A stretch of 64,000 nt of DNA from Microlunatus panaciterrae (GTDB taxonomy: Bacteria > Actinomycetota > Actinomycetes > Propionibacteriales > Propionibacteriaceae), in NCBI RefSeq assembly GCF_016907535.1, contig NZ_JAFBCF010000001.1, positions 1,116,001-1,180,000 of the forward strand, in the 5' to 3' direction. Shown piece after piece: positions 54,502 through 63,651 of the stretch. The notes under the pieces were generated by a model, which was not told where the DNA came from, ran no database searches, and saw only the letters and a program-made list of their open reading frames with translations. The translations under genes were made by a program, and so were the position numbers. Numbering within the stretch: the first letter of the stretch is position 1; the number at the start of each line of letters is the position of its first letter.

Positions 54502-56549
54502 CGAGACTCCTCAATCAATACGCGGGCGTCCTGTGCCGGGATGGGCACGGTTGCGCTGTGGACGGTGTCGGTCAAGAGATCACGCACCGGATGCGGAACG
54601 CTGATGCCCCGCTCGTCCCAGCCGTGGTTGATCACGAACAGCGCCTCGCCTCGCCGTACCACCTCGACGTCGACGGGCGGCCGTTCACGGTCGGCTGCGA
54701 CGCCGGCACCGGTCAGCACCATGTCCAGCAATCTTTCCAGTTGGGCGGGTGCGGGGACAGTGCCCAGATAGCAGGCACGACCGGCACCGAAGCGGTGATC
54801 CAGCACCGCGGGCAGGCCGTCCAGCGGGCCACCGGTGAAGGAGGCCATCACGTCGGCGCCCTCGGCGCGCAGCCGCTCACCCCACGTCCGCGCCTCGCCG
54901 TCACCGAGCCGCTCGGAGAGCAGGCCGGTGCGGATGCCGTCCGGCAATGGCAGCCACTCTTCGCCGCTGCCCCCGATGACCTCGGTCAGCCCGACAGGGA
55001 ACCGACCGGGGCGGAGGTGGCCGCGGCTGTCCGCCACCGCGGAGAACGGCCCCAGAACCAGGTGCCCGCCCTGCCGCACATAGTCGCGCAGCCCCGCCAA
55101 GGCCTCATCGTCGACCAGGTAGAGCTGCGGCGCCAGCACCACCGGATAGCCGAAGAGGTCGTCCCCCGCCGACCGGACATCGACCAGCACGCCGGCCCGC
55201 CACAGCGGCCGATACCAGGACCGCAGCTGATCAAGTACCCGCAGCCGGCGTGACGGCATCGCGTCCTCCTCGGCGGCCCACCAGCTCGACCAGTCGAAAA
55301 GCAGCGCGACGGAGGCGTGGGACCGGGAGCCGGCCACCTCCTTGAGCCGGGCCAGGTCAGCGCCGTGCCGGCAGACACCGCGGAAGACCTCCGTGTCCGC
55401 ACCGGCGTGCGGCAGCAGCGCGGAGTGGAAACGCTCGGCGCCGAACGTCGAGGCCCGCCACTGGAAGAAGCAGGATCCGTCACTGCCGCGAGCGATGGCC
55501 TGCAGAGAGTCGAGCCGCATCCGCTGAGGCGTCTTGGGGACGTTGTGGTCTCGCCAGTTGACGGCTCCAGCCGCCTGCTCCATCAGCATCCAGCCTCGGC
55601 CGTCGGACAGCGAACGCATCAGGTCATGGGTCAGTGCCGTGTCCATTGGCGCCTGCGGGTCGGCGGGGTCGGGGTAGGAGTCGTCGGCGATCACGTCGAT
55701 CTCCTCGGCCCAGCTGTGATAGTCCACGTGCGGGAAGAAACCCATGAAGTTGGTCGTCACCGGGACGTGCGGCGCCTGCTCGGCGATGATCCGGCGCTGT
55801 TCGAGGTAGAGCTCGCGCAGCGCGTCGGAGGCGAACCGACGGAAGTCGAGCTGCTGGCTGGGGTTGATCAGGTACGGCGCCGCCCTGGGTGGCACCACCT
55901 CGGCCCACTCGCTGTACCGCTGGCTCCAGAAGCTGGTCCCCCATGCCTGGTTGAGGCCGGCCAGATCGCCATAACGCGCGCGCAGCCAGCTCCGGAAGGC
56001 CACCGCGCAGCTGTCGCAGTGGCAGACCTGCCCGAACTCGTTGCCGACATGCCACATCACGACGCCGGGGTGGCTCGCGTAGCGGTTGACCAGCTCGGCG
56101 ACGACGGCACGGCTGCGCTCCCGATACCTCTCCGAGGTCGGGCAGAAGTGGTTGCGCGAGCCGTTGCTCATCCGCACTCCGTCACGGTTCACGGTCAGGG
56201 CGTCCGGCCAGCGGTGACCGAGCCAGGGCGGCGGCGACGCGGTCGGGGTGGCCAGGTCGACCCCGATCCCGTTGTCGGTGAGGAGCGCGAGCACGTCGTC
56301 CAGCCAACCGAAGTCCCACTCGCCGGGCGCGGGCTCCAGCATGGCCCAGCTGAACACACCGACGGTGGCCAGGTTGACCCCGGCCTGCCGCATCAGCGCG
56401 ACGTCTTCCCGCCAGACTGCCGGCGGCCACTGTTCGGGGTTGTAGTCTGCGCCGTACAGGAGCCCACGGCTGGCGGTGACTGCGCTCAAGCCGGGACGGT
56501 CGCGGTGAGCATCAACTGAGCGGTCGCCCCGATCGTGAGCACTGGTCAT
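54498..56549 (-). CDS. GH42 beta-galactosidase
   Basis: A 683-residue family 42 beta-galactosidase. YGADYNPEQWP opens the barrel, E171 in HVGNEFGQ is the acid/base and E324 in LMEQAAGAVNW the nucleophile. CHCDSCAVAF supplies metal-binding cysteines as in other GH42 enzymes. The ATG at 56549 (MTSAHDRG) is chosen over the longer frame. No signal peptide is seen. It is first in the operon with the alpha-xylosidase; together they would strip galactose and then xylose from xyloglucan side chains. It is divergent from the acyl-CoA dehydrogenase. Confidence 0.92.
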   Translation of the reverse strand: MTSAHDRGDRSVDAHRDRPGLSAVTASRGLLYGADYNPEQWPPAVWREDVALMRQAGVNLATVGVFSWAMLEPAPGEWDFGWLDDVLALLTDNGIGVDLATPTASPPPWLGHRWPDALTVNRDGVRMSNGSRNHFCPTSERYRERSRAVVAELVNRYASHPGVVMWHVGNEFGQVCHCDSCAVAFRSWLRARYGDLAGLNQAWGTSFWSQRYSEWAEVVPPRAAPYLINPSQQLDFRRFASDALRELYLEQRRIIAEQAPHVPVTTNFMGFFPHVDYHSWAEEIDVIADDSYPDPADPQAPMDTALTHDLMRSLSDGRGWMLMEQAAGAVNWRDHNVPKTPQRMRLDSLQAIARGSDGSCFFQWRASTFGAERFHSALLPHAGADTEVFRGVCRHGADLARLKEVAGSRSHASVALLFDWSSWWAAEEDAMPSRRLRVLDQLRSWYRPLWRAGVLVDVRSAGDDLFGYPVVLAPQLYLVDDEALAGLRDYVRQGGHLVLGPFSAVADSRGHLRPGRFPVGLTEVIGGSGEEWLPLPDGIRTGLLSERLGDGEARTWGERLRAEGADVMASFTGGPLDGLPAVLDHRFGAGRACYLGTVPAPAQLERLLDMVLTGAGVAADRERPPVDVEVVRRGEALFVINHGWDERGISVPHPVRDLLTDTVHSATVPIPAQDARVLIEESR

Positions 56550-56707
56550 AAGTGGGGAACCTCTCGAGACTGGAGAACGATGGCCACCGTCAGAGACGTC
56601 ACCCAGGTGGCCGACATGTTGCCGTCCACTGTTTCGTACCGGCCGCGCGACAGGCACGCCACCTCCCCGGACACGCCGAGGCGCCCCACCGGCCATCCGC
56701 ACCGACG

Positions 56708-57871
56708 ATGACCAGCGCCTACGAGCTGTTCGCCATCGACCGCCTGCTCAGCGACGAGGAGAAGGCCGTCGCTGCCACGGTGCAACAGTGGGGCGCGCAG
56801 TTCGCCGTGCCCCGGGTAGCCGACTGGTTCGAGACGGCTGCGCCGCCGGTCCGTGAGCTGGCGGTCGAGCTGGGCCGACTCGGGCTGTTGGGCATGCACC
56901 TGCAGGGCTATGGCTGCGCGGGAAGCACCGCTGTGCAGTACGGGATGGCCTGCCTCGAGCTGGAGGCGATCGACTCCGGGCTCCGCAGCCTGGTCTCGGT
57001 CCAGGGATCGCTGGCCATGTTCGCCCTCTGGCGCTACGGCAGCGAGGAACAGAAGTCCGAGTGGCTTCCCGAGATGGTGTCCGGCCGGGCCATTGGCTGC
57101 TTCGGGCTCACCGAGGCCGACTTCGGCTCGGATCCGGCCGGAATGCGGACGACCGCCCGCCGAGATGGCACCGACTGGATCCTCAACGGCAGCAAGATGT
57201 GGATCACCAACGGCTCCGTCGCCGACCTCGCGATCATCTGGGCGCGCACCGCCGACGGCATTCGGGGTTTCGCGGTACCCACCGACGCGGCAGGGTTCCA
57301 TAGCCGGGAGATCACCCGAAAGCTGTCACTGCGGGCGAGCATCACTGCCGAGCTGATCATGGAGTCGGTGCGCCTTCCCGACGATGCGCTGCTGCCCGGC
57401 GCGATCGGGCTGGCCGGTCCGCTGCGCTGCCTGACCGAGGCCAGGTTCGGGATCGTCTTCGGCGCCTTGGGCGCGGCCAGGGACTGTCTGGAGACTGCGA
57501 GGCGATATGCGCAGGACCGCCAGGTGTTCGGTCGACCACTCAGCAGCACCCAGCTGACCCAACGCAAGCTGGCCCAGATGGCCGTGGAATGGGGCAACGG
57601 GATGCTGCTGGCGCTCCACCTCGGCCGGCTCAAGGACGCCGGCGCGCTCCGGCCCGAGCAGGTGAGTCTGGGCAAGCTCAACAACGTCGAGAAGGCGCTC
57701 CAGATCGCCCGGGAGTGCCGCACCATCCTGGGAGCCAACGGCATCAGCCTGGACTATCCGGTGATCAGGCATGCGGCCAACCTGGAGTCGGTACTGACCT
57801 ATGAGGGCACGTCGGAGGTGCACCTGCTGACGATCGGTCAGGCGCTGACCGGCCAGTCGGCGTTCCGCTGA
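56708..57871 (+). CDS. Acyl-CoA dehydrogenase (glutaryl-CoA-dehydrogenase-like)
   Basis: A 387-residue flavoenzyme. GCFGLTEADFGSDPAGMRTTA is the FAD/substrate signature, WILNGSKMWITNG follows, and TYEGTSEVHLLTIGQALTG carries the catalytic glutamate of the glutaryl-/isobutyryl-type branch. RYAQDRQVFGRPLSSTQ and RECRTILGANGISLDYP are conserved. The ATG at 56708 is chosen over upstream frame. It may oxidise glutaryl-CoA or a branched acyl-CoA; no CoA transferase or hydratase is nearby. It converges on the penicillin acylase gene with 7 bases between. Confidence 0.9.
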   Translation: MTSAYELFAIDRLLSDEEKAVAATVQQWGAQFAVPRVADWFETAAPPVRELAVELGRLGLLGMHLQGYGCAGSTAVQYGMACLELEAIDSGLRSLVSVQGSLAMFALWRYGSEEQKSEWLPEMVSGRAIGCFGLTEADFGSDPAGMRTTARRDGTDWILNGSKMWITNGSVADLAIIWARTADGIRGFAVPTDAAGFHSREITRKLSLRASITAELIMESVRLPDDALLPGAIGLAGPLRCLTEARFGIVFGALGAARDCLETARRYAQDRQVFGRPLSSTQLTQRKLAQMAVEWGNGMLLALHLGRLKDAGALRPEQVSLGKLNNVEKALQIARECRTILGANGISLDYPVIRHAANLESVLTYEGTSEVHLLTIGQALTGQSAFR

Positions 57872-57878
57872 GCGATGA

Positions 57879-60422
57879 TCAACCAGGAACCAGCTCGAGC
57901 CGGTGCTGCGCTGCCGCGTCAACCTTCGCCCGTCCCACCACGAACGGGATCATCCTGTTCGATGCCCACAGCTCGGTCTGGTCGTCGTAGTTGCGGTGGA
58001 AAGCATGCCCGGACACCCCGCTCTGGTTGATCCAACGTGAGCCGTCACGGTCGGCAAGATCAACGATCATGCGCATGGTCGGACCATGCGTCACTCGGTA
58101 TCCCAGCCGGTCGTCGTAGGCCAGGGCGTCCACCACCGCAGGTCCGCCGCCGACCTCGTAGTCGCCCCGGTTGAACAGCGCTTCCACCGCAGGGATTCCC
58201 GACTTGCCCAGGGTCTGATGCACCAGCGTCAGACGGTGCAGCCTGCCCCACTGCCAGGCCCCGGTGTCTCGAGCCATCAACGAGGTCAGCTCCTTGCGCG
58301 CCTGGGTCATCGCCGCCAGCAGGATGTCGTCTCGGGTCTCCACCTGCGGCGTGGTGATGTCGTCCCACCACGAGCTCGTCGGCTGGTCGAGCATCGAGGC
58401 GACCACGGCGAACCAGCGGTCACCGCCGGTCGGCCAGAGCTCCTCGGGCAGCTGGTCCCGGAAGGTCAGCTTGAGGATGTTGTGGAACACGACGTTGAAG
58501 TAGGCCGCGGCATTGGAGTCGGCCGAGGCGGAGTAGTCCCAGCCGACGAGGGTCTGCTGACCCTCCTTGATCCACGGGTCGGTGACCTTGATCTTGAGCA
58601 GTCTCGGCGTCAGATCGGCGGCGAAACGGATGGTGTCGTCGTAGAACACGTTCTCCGCGTTGTCCAAGGTCAACGGGGGCGCCGCCTCCAGCCGGTCGAT
58701 GATCTCCTGGCTGCGCCAGCCGTACGAGTAGTCGGAGCCGAGCTTGATCGGGTACCGAGCGGAGACGATCGGCTGGTTGGCGGTGACGATGTAGCCGCTC
58801 GGCGGGTTGTAGACGTAGGGCAGCTCGTTGAAGTCGACCAGTCCCTTCCAGTCGTAGGCAGGGTCCCATCCGGGCGAGGGCAGCAACCCGTTCCCCTTGC
58901 CGCGTTGGGGTAGCGCACCCGGCAGCTGATAGCCGATGTTGCCCTCGACGTCGGCGTACACCAGATTCTGCGACGGCGCCGCCAGCAGCTTGGCCGCCGC
59001 TCGGAACTGGCTGAAGTTCTGAGCCTTGTCGAGTCCGAAGAGGGAGTCCATGGTCCTGCTGGGGGTGAGCGCGACCCAGCTCAGCGCCACGGCATAGCCG
59101 GATTGGCCCGGTTTCTTCGAGCGCTCACCCATCAGGCGCAGCTGGTCATCCACGTCTGACAGCAGTGGGCCGTGCCGCGACTCACGTACGGTGAGCGAAC
59201 GGGGCTGGTCCTCCCCGGCGACCTTGATCTCCTCGGTGCGCGTGACCAACGGCTGATAGTTGGAGCCGACCCGGACCGTGTTGTCACGGACCTCTTCCAG
59301 ATAGAGGTCCTGGACATCGAGGTAGCTGGTGGTGAACCCCCAGGCGATCTTCTGGTTCTGTCCGATGATCACGCCGGGCATGCCGGCGAAGCTGAACCCG
59401 GACACTTCGAACGGGCAGTCGCTGTTCACGACCCGACAGTGCAGGCCGACCTGGGCGGAGATCGACGGGATCGACGTCGCCAGATGCGGGTCGTTGGACA
59501 GCAGCGGCTTCCCGCTTGCCGTGCGCCGACCCGATACGACGTAGGAGTTCGAGCCCACCTCGGCGCCAAGGGCCTGGTCGCCGAGCAGGTCGGGGATGGC
59601 GTCCCCCGCCTTCGCCGCCGCTCTCAACGCCCGGTCCGCACCTCGAAGGTGTGCCGTGTCGGCGCCCGCCGGAGCGGTTCTCTGCGACCCGGCACTCGCC
59701 CTGGGGTCGAACTTCCCGTCCACGACCGCACCCCGGGTGACGATCGGGTCGAACTTCTCAAGGTCGTAGGGCGGAAACAGCTGGGCCGCCCGGCTGGCGC
59801 CCACCCGGGTGGTCATCAGGGCAAGCTCGGTCTCCTGGCGGCGATTGGAACTGAGATCCCAGGCCATCGCCTTCAGCCACGCAACCGAGTCAGCTGCCGT
59901 CCAGGGCTCCGGGGTGTAGTCCGGGCCGGTGATCCCCAGCACGCTGTACTCCAACGACAACTCGGCGGTGGTGCGGCTCTGCAGATAGGCGTTCACCCCG
60001 GCTGCGTAGGCGTCGAGGTAGCGCCGGGTGCTGGGCGACAGCAGGGACAGCTCCTGCTCGGCCACCCGGCGCCAGCCCAGTGTGCGGATGTAGGCGTCCG
60101 TCTCCACCTCCGAAGGCCCGAACAGCTCGGCAAGCCGGCCGGAGGTCACATGGCGGCGGAAGTCCATCTCGAAGAACCGGTCCTGGGCGTGGACGTACCC
60201 CTGGGCGGCGAAGAGGTCCTCCGCGTTGTCGGCGTAGATGTTGGGCACCCCATAGCTGTCGCGGAGCACGTCGACCGGTCCATTCAGCGCGCTCAGCACC
60301 AGACGGCCGTCCTCCTGCGGGAAGGACTGCCGGACCGTGACCACTCCAAGGCTGGACAGCGCGCTGACCACCAGCATCAGGACGAAGATGCCGAACAGGA
60401 GCGAGCTGGGAATACGACGCAC
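57879..60422 (-). CDS. Penicillin-acylase-family amidase
   Basis: An 847-residue Ntn-hydrolase precursor. An N-terminal membrane segment (SSLLFGIFVLMLVVSALSSLGV) tethers or exports it. The alpha chain begins DVLRDSYGVPNIYADN with AQDRFFEMDFRRH. Autocatalytic cleavage is expected between G290 and S291 (VG-SNSYVVSG), which creates the nucleophilic Ser of the beta chain. GSPSxNxx-type and FSFAGMPGVIIGQNQKIAWGFT sequences are conserved. In actinobacteria such enzymes often hydrolyse acyl-homoserine lactones or lipopeptides rather than penicillin. It is divergent from the zinc-ribbon gene. Confidence 0.9.
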   Translation of the reverse strand: MRRIPSSLLFGIFVLMLVVSALSSLGVVTVRQSFPQEDGRLVLSALNGPVDVLRDSYGVPNIYADNAEDLFAAQGYVHAQDRFFEMDFRRHVTSGRLAELFGPSEVETDAYIRTLGWRRVAEQELSLLSPSTRRYLDAYAAGVNAYLQSRTTAELSLEYSVLGITGPDYTPEPWTAADSVAWLKAMAWDLSSNRRQETELALMTTRVGASRAAQLFPPYDLEKFDPIVTRGAVVDGKFDPRASAGSQRTAPAGADTAHLRGADRALRAAAKAGDAIPDLLGDQALGAEVGSNSYVVSGRRTASGKPLLSNDPHLATSIPSISAQVGLHCRVVNSDCPFEVSGFSFAGMPGVIIGQNQKIAWGFTTSYLDVQDLYLEEVRDNTVRVGSNYQPLVTRTEEIKVAGEDQPRSLTVRESRHGPLLSDVDDQLRLMGERSKKPGQSGYAVALSWVALTPSRTMDSLFGLDKAQNFSQFRAAAKLLAAPSQNLVYADVEGNIGYQLPGALPQRGKGNGLLPSPGWDPAYDWKGLVDFNELPYVYNPPSGYIVTANQPIVSARYPIKLGSDYSYGWRSQEIIDRLEAAPPLTLDNAENVFYDDTIRFAADLTPRLLKIKVTDPWIKEGQQTLVGWDYSASADSNAAAYFNVVFHNILKLTFRDQLPEELWPTGGDRWFAVVASMLDQPTSSWWDDITTPQVETRDDILLAAMTQARKELTSLMARDTGAWQWGRLHRLTLVHQTLGKSGIPAVEALFNRGDYEVGGGPAVVDALAYDDRLGYRVTHGPTMRMIVDLADRDGSRWINQSGVSGHAFHRNYDDQTELWASNRMIPFVVGRAKVDAAAQHRLELVPG

Positions 60423-60491
60423 CGGGCAACCCTAACGATTCGGCGGCGGGGCGGCGTCGTCGCGCCCGCAGACTCCGTTTCCCGTGGCCGG

Positions 60492-60518
60492 TTAGCAGTC
60501 GGTATGCTTGAGTGCTAG
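60492..60518 (+). promoter_or_regulatory. CIRCE element (HrcA operator)
   Basis: TTAGCAGTC (60492-60500), nine bases, then GAGTGCTAG (60510-60518). This matches the CIRCE consensus TTAGCACTC-N9-GAGTGCTAA at 16 of 18 positions with exact spacing. TATGCT (60503-60508) inside the spacer fits the -10, so HrcA binding would block transcription of the downstream gene and heat shock would release it. Confidence 0.8.
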
Positions 60519-60562
60519 TCGACGAGTGTTGGCGTCATCAGACTCTGGAGCCGAGAAGCACT

Positions 60563-60934
60563 ATGCCCACGTATCAGTACCGCTGCACCGAGTGCGGCCG
60601 CGAACTCGAGGTCGTGCAGAAGTTCAGCGACCCTGCCCTGACCGTCTGCCCGAACTGTGAGGGTGCGCTGCGCAAGGTCTTCAACGCGGTCGGTGTCGTC
60701 TTCAAGGGTTCCGGCTTCTATCGCACCGACAGCCGCACCGCAGGCGAGAAGTCCGGCGGTGCCGCGCCGAAGAAGGCCGACGGCGACGGGGCGTCCAAGC
60801 CAGAGCCGACCCCCAAGACAGAGAAGCCGGCGGCCAGTGGATCGTCCACCAACGGCTCGTCCGCCAACGGCTCGTCTGCCAGCTCCTCTTCAGGGAACAG
60901 CTCGTCCACAGCCGGCAAGGCCGCCACGAACTAG
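60563..60934 (+). CDS. FmdB/Ruc-like zinc-ribbon protein with disordered tail
   Basis: A 123-residue protein. The N-terminus MPTYQYRCTECGRELEVVQ and CPNCEG form a four-cysteine zinc ribbon (CxxC, CxxC). From about residue 55 the chain is low-complexity Lys/Pro then Ser/Asn/Gly repeats, with no hydrophobic core. This matches M. tuberculosis Rv0991c (Ruc), a redox-regulated chaperone in which oxidised cysteines activate the disordered tail. The CIRCE element in front supports stress induction by HrcA, as I recall for Rv0991c. Assigned by domain layout, synteny and regulation. Confidence 0.85.
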   Translation: MPTYQYRCTECGRELEVVQKFSDPALTVCPNCEGALRKVFNAVGVVFKGSGFYRTDSRTAGEKSGGAAPKKADGDGASKPEPTPKTEKPAASGSSTNGSSANGSSASSSSGNSSSTAGKAATN

Positions 60935-60982
60935 CCTGTGGACGGCGTGCACGATCGGCGCGTCTGTCCTTAGCGTCTGGTC

Positions 60983-61642
60983 ATGACGCGAACCAATACC
61001 CGCCCGGCCGACCCTTCCCGGCGTCGGCACCCTCTGCGCGAGCTCGGCCGAGCGGCGTCCTGGCACCGCCGCAAGCTCGCCGTGGTGGCCGCCGTGGTCG
61101 CCGTCCTGGCCGGTGTGAACGCAGCGGCCCCCGAGGCGCCGCCCACCGTCTCGGTGGTGACCGCTGCAACCGCTCTGTCCGGCGGCATCACGCTGACCCG
61201 GGACGATCTCGTGCTCAAGCGACTGCCGGTTGAGGCGGTCCCCGATCGCGCCCTCGGCGACCCCCTTCGGTTGGTCGGCGCGGTGCTGGCGGCGCCGGCG
61301 TCGCGTGGCCAGATCATGACCGAGCTCAGCCTGCTCACCGCAACCGTCGCCCCGGGTCGGGTGCTCGCCCCGGTCAGGCTCGCCGATGCCGATCTGGCGG
61401 CGCTGCTCCACCCCGGCGATGTCGTCGATGTGATCGCGGCAGACCCGCAGTCGGCCACGGCGCAGGTCGTCGCCCGGCGGATCCGGATCGCGACGGTCCC
61501 CGTCCCAGCCTCCAACCGCGGTTTCTCGGGCGCGGGCCCCTCGCCTGACGGAGCCTTGCTCTTGGTCGAGGTGGATGACAAGACAGCCACGATCTTGGCG
61601 CGGGCCAGCGTGTCGGCACGGCTGAGCGTGGTGTTGCGATAG
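60983..61642 (+). CDS. SAF-domain (CpaB/RcpC-like) membrane protein
   Basis: A 219-residue protein: a basic N-terminus, one helix (KLAVVAAVVAVLAGVNAAA, about residues 31-49), then an SAF domain (TLTRDDLVLKRLPVEAVPD, GAVLAAPASRGQIMTELSL) and a RcpC-like beta part (LHPGDVVDVIAADP). In pilus systems CpaB/RcpC act in assembly, but no pilus genes are near. The same gene sits beside fmdB and mscL in other actinobacteria. ATG at 60983, 48 bases after the zinc-ribbon stop. Confidence 0.75.
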   Translation: MTRTNTRPADPSRRRHPLRELGRAASWHRRKLAVVAAVVAVLAGVNAAAPEAPPTVSVVTAATALSGGITLTRDDLVLKRLPVEAVPDRALGDPLRLVGAVLAAPASRGQIMTELSLLTATVAPGRVLAPVRLADADLAALLHPGDVVDVIAADPQSATAQVVARRIRIATVPVPASNRGFSGAGPSPDGALLLVEVDDKTATILARASVSARLSVVLR

Positions 61643-61713
61643 AAGTGGTGGACACCTGCGGCGGCCCGCGATGAACCGTGAGTACCACGACATTTGAACG
61701 AGGGAGAAGGCGC

Positions 61714-62073
61714 ATGAAGGGCTTCAAGGATTTCCTGTTCCGGGGCAACCTGATCGAACTGGCGGTCGCTTTCATCATGGGGGCCGCCTTCGCCGCCGTG
61801 GTCACGTCGTTCACCGGGATGATCATGGACCTGATCGGCAAGGCCGGTGGTGTTCCCGACTTCAGCACCGTGTCGGTCGCCGGCATCGGCGTCGGTAAGT
61901 TCATCACCGCCCTGCTGAGTTTCCTGTTGATCTCGGTCGTGGTCTATGTCGCAATCGTGCTGCCCTACAACAAGATCAAGGCGCGCAACAGGACCGAAGA
62001 CGCGACGCCCACGGTCACCAGCGAGGATCTGCTGACCGAGATCCGCGACCTCCTCCGCGCCCAGCGCCCCTGA
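61714..62073 (+). CDS. mscL: Large-conductance mechanosensitive channel
   Basis: A 119-residue Msc[34 protein letters not shown] is the conserved amphipathic helix plus TM1, with pore-lining small residues. TM2 is [22 protein letters not shown], and the C-terminal helix bundle ends [13 protein letters not shown]. It forms a pentamer that releases solutes during hypo-osmotic shock. GAGAAGG precedes the ATG at 61714. The gene is followed at once by a repeat cluster. Confidence 0.95.
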   Translation: MKGFKDFLFRGNLIELAVAFIMGAAFAAVVTSFTGMIMDLIGKAGGVPDFSTVSVAGIGVGKFITALLSFLLISVVVYVAIVLPYNKIKARNRTEDATPTVTSEDLLTEIRDLLRAQRP

Positions 62074-62084
62074 CCCCCCTCCGC

Positions 62085-62392
62085 GCCCTGAGCCTGTCGA
62101 AGGGCCCTAGCACCACAACACGTGTCCTGAGCCTGTCGAAGGGCCCTAGCACCACAACACGTGCCCTGAGCCTGTCGAAGGGCCCTAGCACCACAACACG
62201 TGCCCTGAGCCTGTCGAAGGGCCCTAGCACCACAACACGTGCCCTGAGCCTGTCGAAGGGCATTTCAGCAAGCTCAGAGCGCGACATTGGGCCGCTCTTC
62301 GCCAAGCTCAGAGCACGTATGTCGAGCCCGCTCTTCGACAGGCTCAGAGCACGTGTTTTGTCGCTCTTCGACAAGCCCAGAGCGCGAAAGTC
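62085..62392. repeat. 39-bp tandem array plus inverted copies of the TGAGCCTGTCGAAG element
   Basis: Five copies start at 62085, 62124, 62163, 62202 and 62241 with a 39-bp period; each is the core GCCCTGAGCCTGTCGAAGGGC followed by a shared spacer that includes CTAGCACCACAACACGT. After 62261 four inverted, diverged copies follow (TTCAGCAAGCTCAGAGC, CTCTTCGCCAAGCTCAGAGC and similar). It fills the convergent gap between mscL and the gene at 62403. Confidence 0.9.
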
Positions 62393-62402
62393 GGGGCTGC
62401 CC

Positions 62403-62783
62403 TCATCCACCGTGATGCGGGGGCACCTCCCGCAGCAGTCGCTGATCGGCGGCGGTCAGTGGCAGCGGGCGCGACACCCGGGCCTGGCGGATCAGCGCAT
62501 CCAGGCCCAGCTCCTCCTGCAGCTGGCGGAGGGCTGCGGCGAACTGGGCCGCACCGATTCCCCGGCTCAGCTCGGGGGGGACCGGGTGCGGCCACACCTG
62601 TGCCGCAGCAAGTCGCGTACGGACATGATCATGGATCGCACCCGAGCCGGGGTCCGCGTTCAGCCGGGCCGACAGGGCACCGGGGTCCGGCCGCGGCTGC
62701 AGACCCAGCTCGGGCAGCCTGCGTCCGAGCACGGCAAACGCCAACGCCTGATGCCAGGCGGCCTCGGCTGTGGGCGCGGTCAT
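62403..62783 (-). CDS. Hypothetical protein
   Basis: A 126-residue, helix-rich soluble protein ([44 protein letters not shown]). I do not recognise a family. It starts at ATG 62783; the longer frame upstream overlaps the lutA promoter and looks non-coding. Its proximity to lutA, which is divergent, may be chance. Confidence 0.55.
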   Translation of the reverse strand: MTAPTAEAAWHQALAFAVLGRRLPELGLQPRPDPGALSARLNADPGSGAIHDHVRTRLAAAQVWPHPVPPELSRGIGAAQFAAALRQLQEELGLDALIRQARVSRPLPLTAADQRLLREVPPHHGG

Positions 62784-62955
62784 GCGGCCGATCCTAATCG
62801 CGAGAGCCCGCACCCCATGGGGCTGGCCGGCCGCGGACGCGCGGTGTGCCACCCCGACCCGGCAGCTCACGGCGATATAGAGTGAGCCCGTCCACAGCCG
62901 CACACTCCCGTAGAGGAGGTCGGCTCGCCTGCCGCATGCCGAGAAGGGGTCCTGG
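62784..62955 (+). promoter_or_regulatory. Promoter region of the lut genes
   Basis: 172 bases between the hypothetical gene and lutA. No clear operator; GATATAG at 62874-62880 could belong to a -10, and AGGAGG at 62912 lies too far from the GTG at 62956 to be its ribosome binding site (GAAGGGG at 62942-62948 is closer). I see no gene in it. Confidence 0.3.
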
Positions 62956-63651
62956 GTGAGGGTTTCGCTCTTCATCACCTGCCTTGCCGACACCTTGTTT
63001 CCGGACGTGGGCAAGGCGACGATCACCGTACTCGAACGGCTGGGCTGCGATGTTGACTTCCCCGTCGCGCAGACGTGCTGTGGACAGATGCATCTCAACA
63101 CGGGCTATCCGGAGCTGGCCGGTGGGCTGGTACGCAGCTTCGCCGAGACGTTCGCCGGCTCCGAGGCGGTGGTGTTGCCGTCCGGCTCCTGTGCCGCCAT
63201 GCTCCGCCACCATGCCGACCGGGTCGCGGAGGGCATCGAGCTGCCGCCGGTGTACGAGCTGTCGGAGTTCCTCATCGACGTGCTCGGCGTGACCGATGTC
63301 GGGGCACGGTTCCCGCACACCGTCACCTACCACCCGACCTGCCACTCGCTTCGGCTGCTCGGCGTCGGCGAGCGACCCTATCGGCTGCTGCGGGAGGTCG
63401 AAGGACTGGAGCTGCGCGAGCTGCCGGGTGCCGATGAGTGCTGCGGCTTCGGCGGCACCTTCGCCGTCAAGAATGCCGAGACGTCCAGCGCCATGGGCCA
63501 GGACAAGGTGGCGGCGGCGGTCGGGACGGGTGCCGAGATCCTCTGCGCGTCGGACTCCTCCTGTCTGATGCATCTGGCCGGCGTGGCCGGCCGCGAGCAC
63601 GCCCCGCTCCGGACCATGCACCTGGCCGAGATCCTGGCGAGCACCGGATGA
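62956..63651 (+). CDS. lutA: LutA-type iron-sulfur (CCG-domain) protein
   Basis: A 231-residue subunit of the LutABC L-lactate oxidation system. Two cysteine-rich domains are seen: FITCLAD with QTCCGQMHLNTGYPE, and YHPTCHSLRLL with DECCGFGGTFAVKN. Together they hold a [4Fe-4S]-type cluster or heterodisulfide-reductase-like site. The GTG at 62956 has GAAGGGG 7 bases upstream. Its stop overlaps the start of lutB (ATGA). The complex feeds electrons from lactate into the respiratory chain. Confidence 0.92.
   Translation: MRVSLFITCLADTLFPDVGKATITVLERLGCDVDFPVAQTCCGQMHLNTGYPELAGGLVRSFAETFAGSEAVVLPSGSCAAMLRHHADRVAEGIELPPVYELSEFLIDVLGVTDVGARFPHTVTYHPTCHSLRLLGVGERPYRLLREVEGLELRELPGADECCGFGGTFAVKNAETSSAMGQDKVAAAVGTGAEILCASDSSCLMHLAGVAGREHAPLRTMHLAEILASTG

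Noticed and set aside
52231-54771. Long 846-codon open frame opposite the GH31 gene
   Set aside because: It is a codon-bias shadow of a strongly supported gene on the other strand; no domain is recognisable.
60512-60562. Upstream extension of the zinc-ribbon protein
   Set aside because: It would start inside the CIRCE element; the ATG at 60563 gives the conserved MPTYQYRC start.
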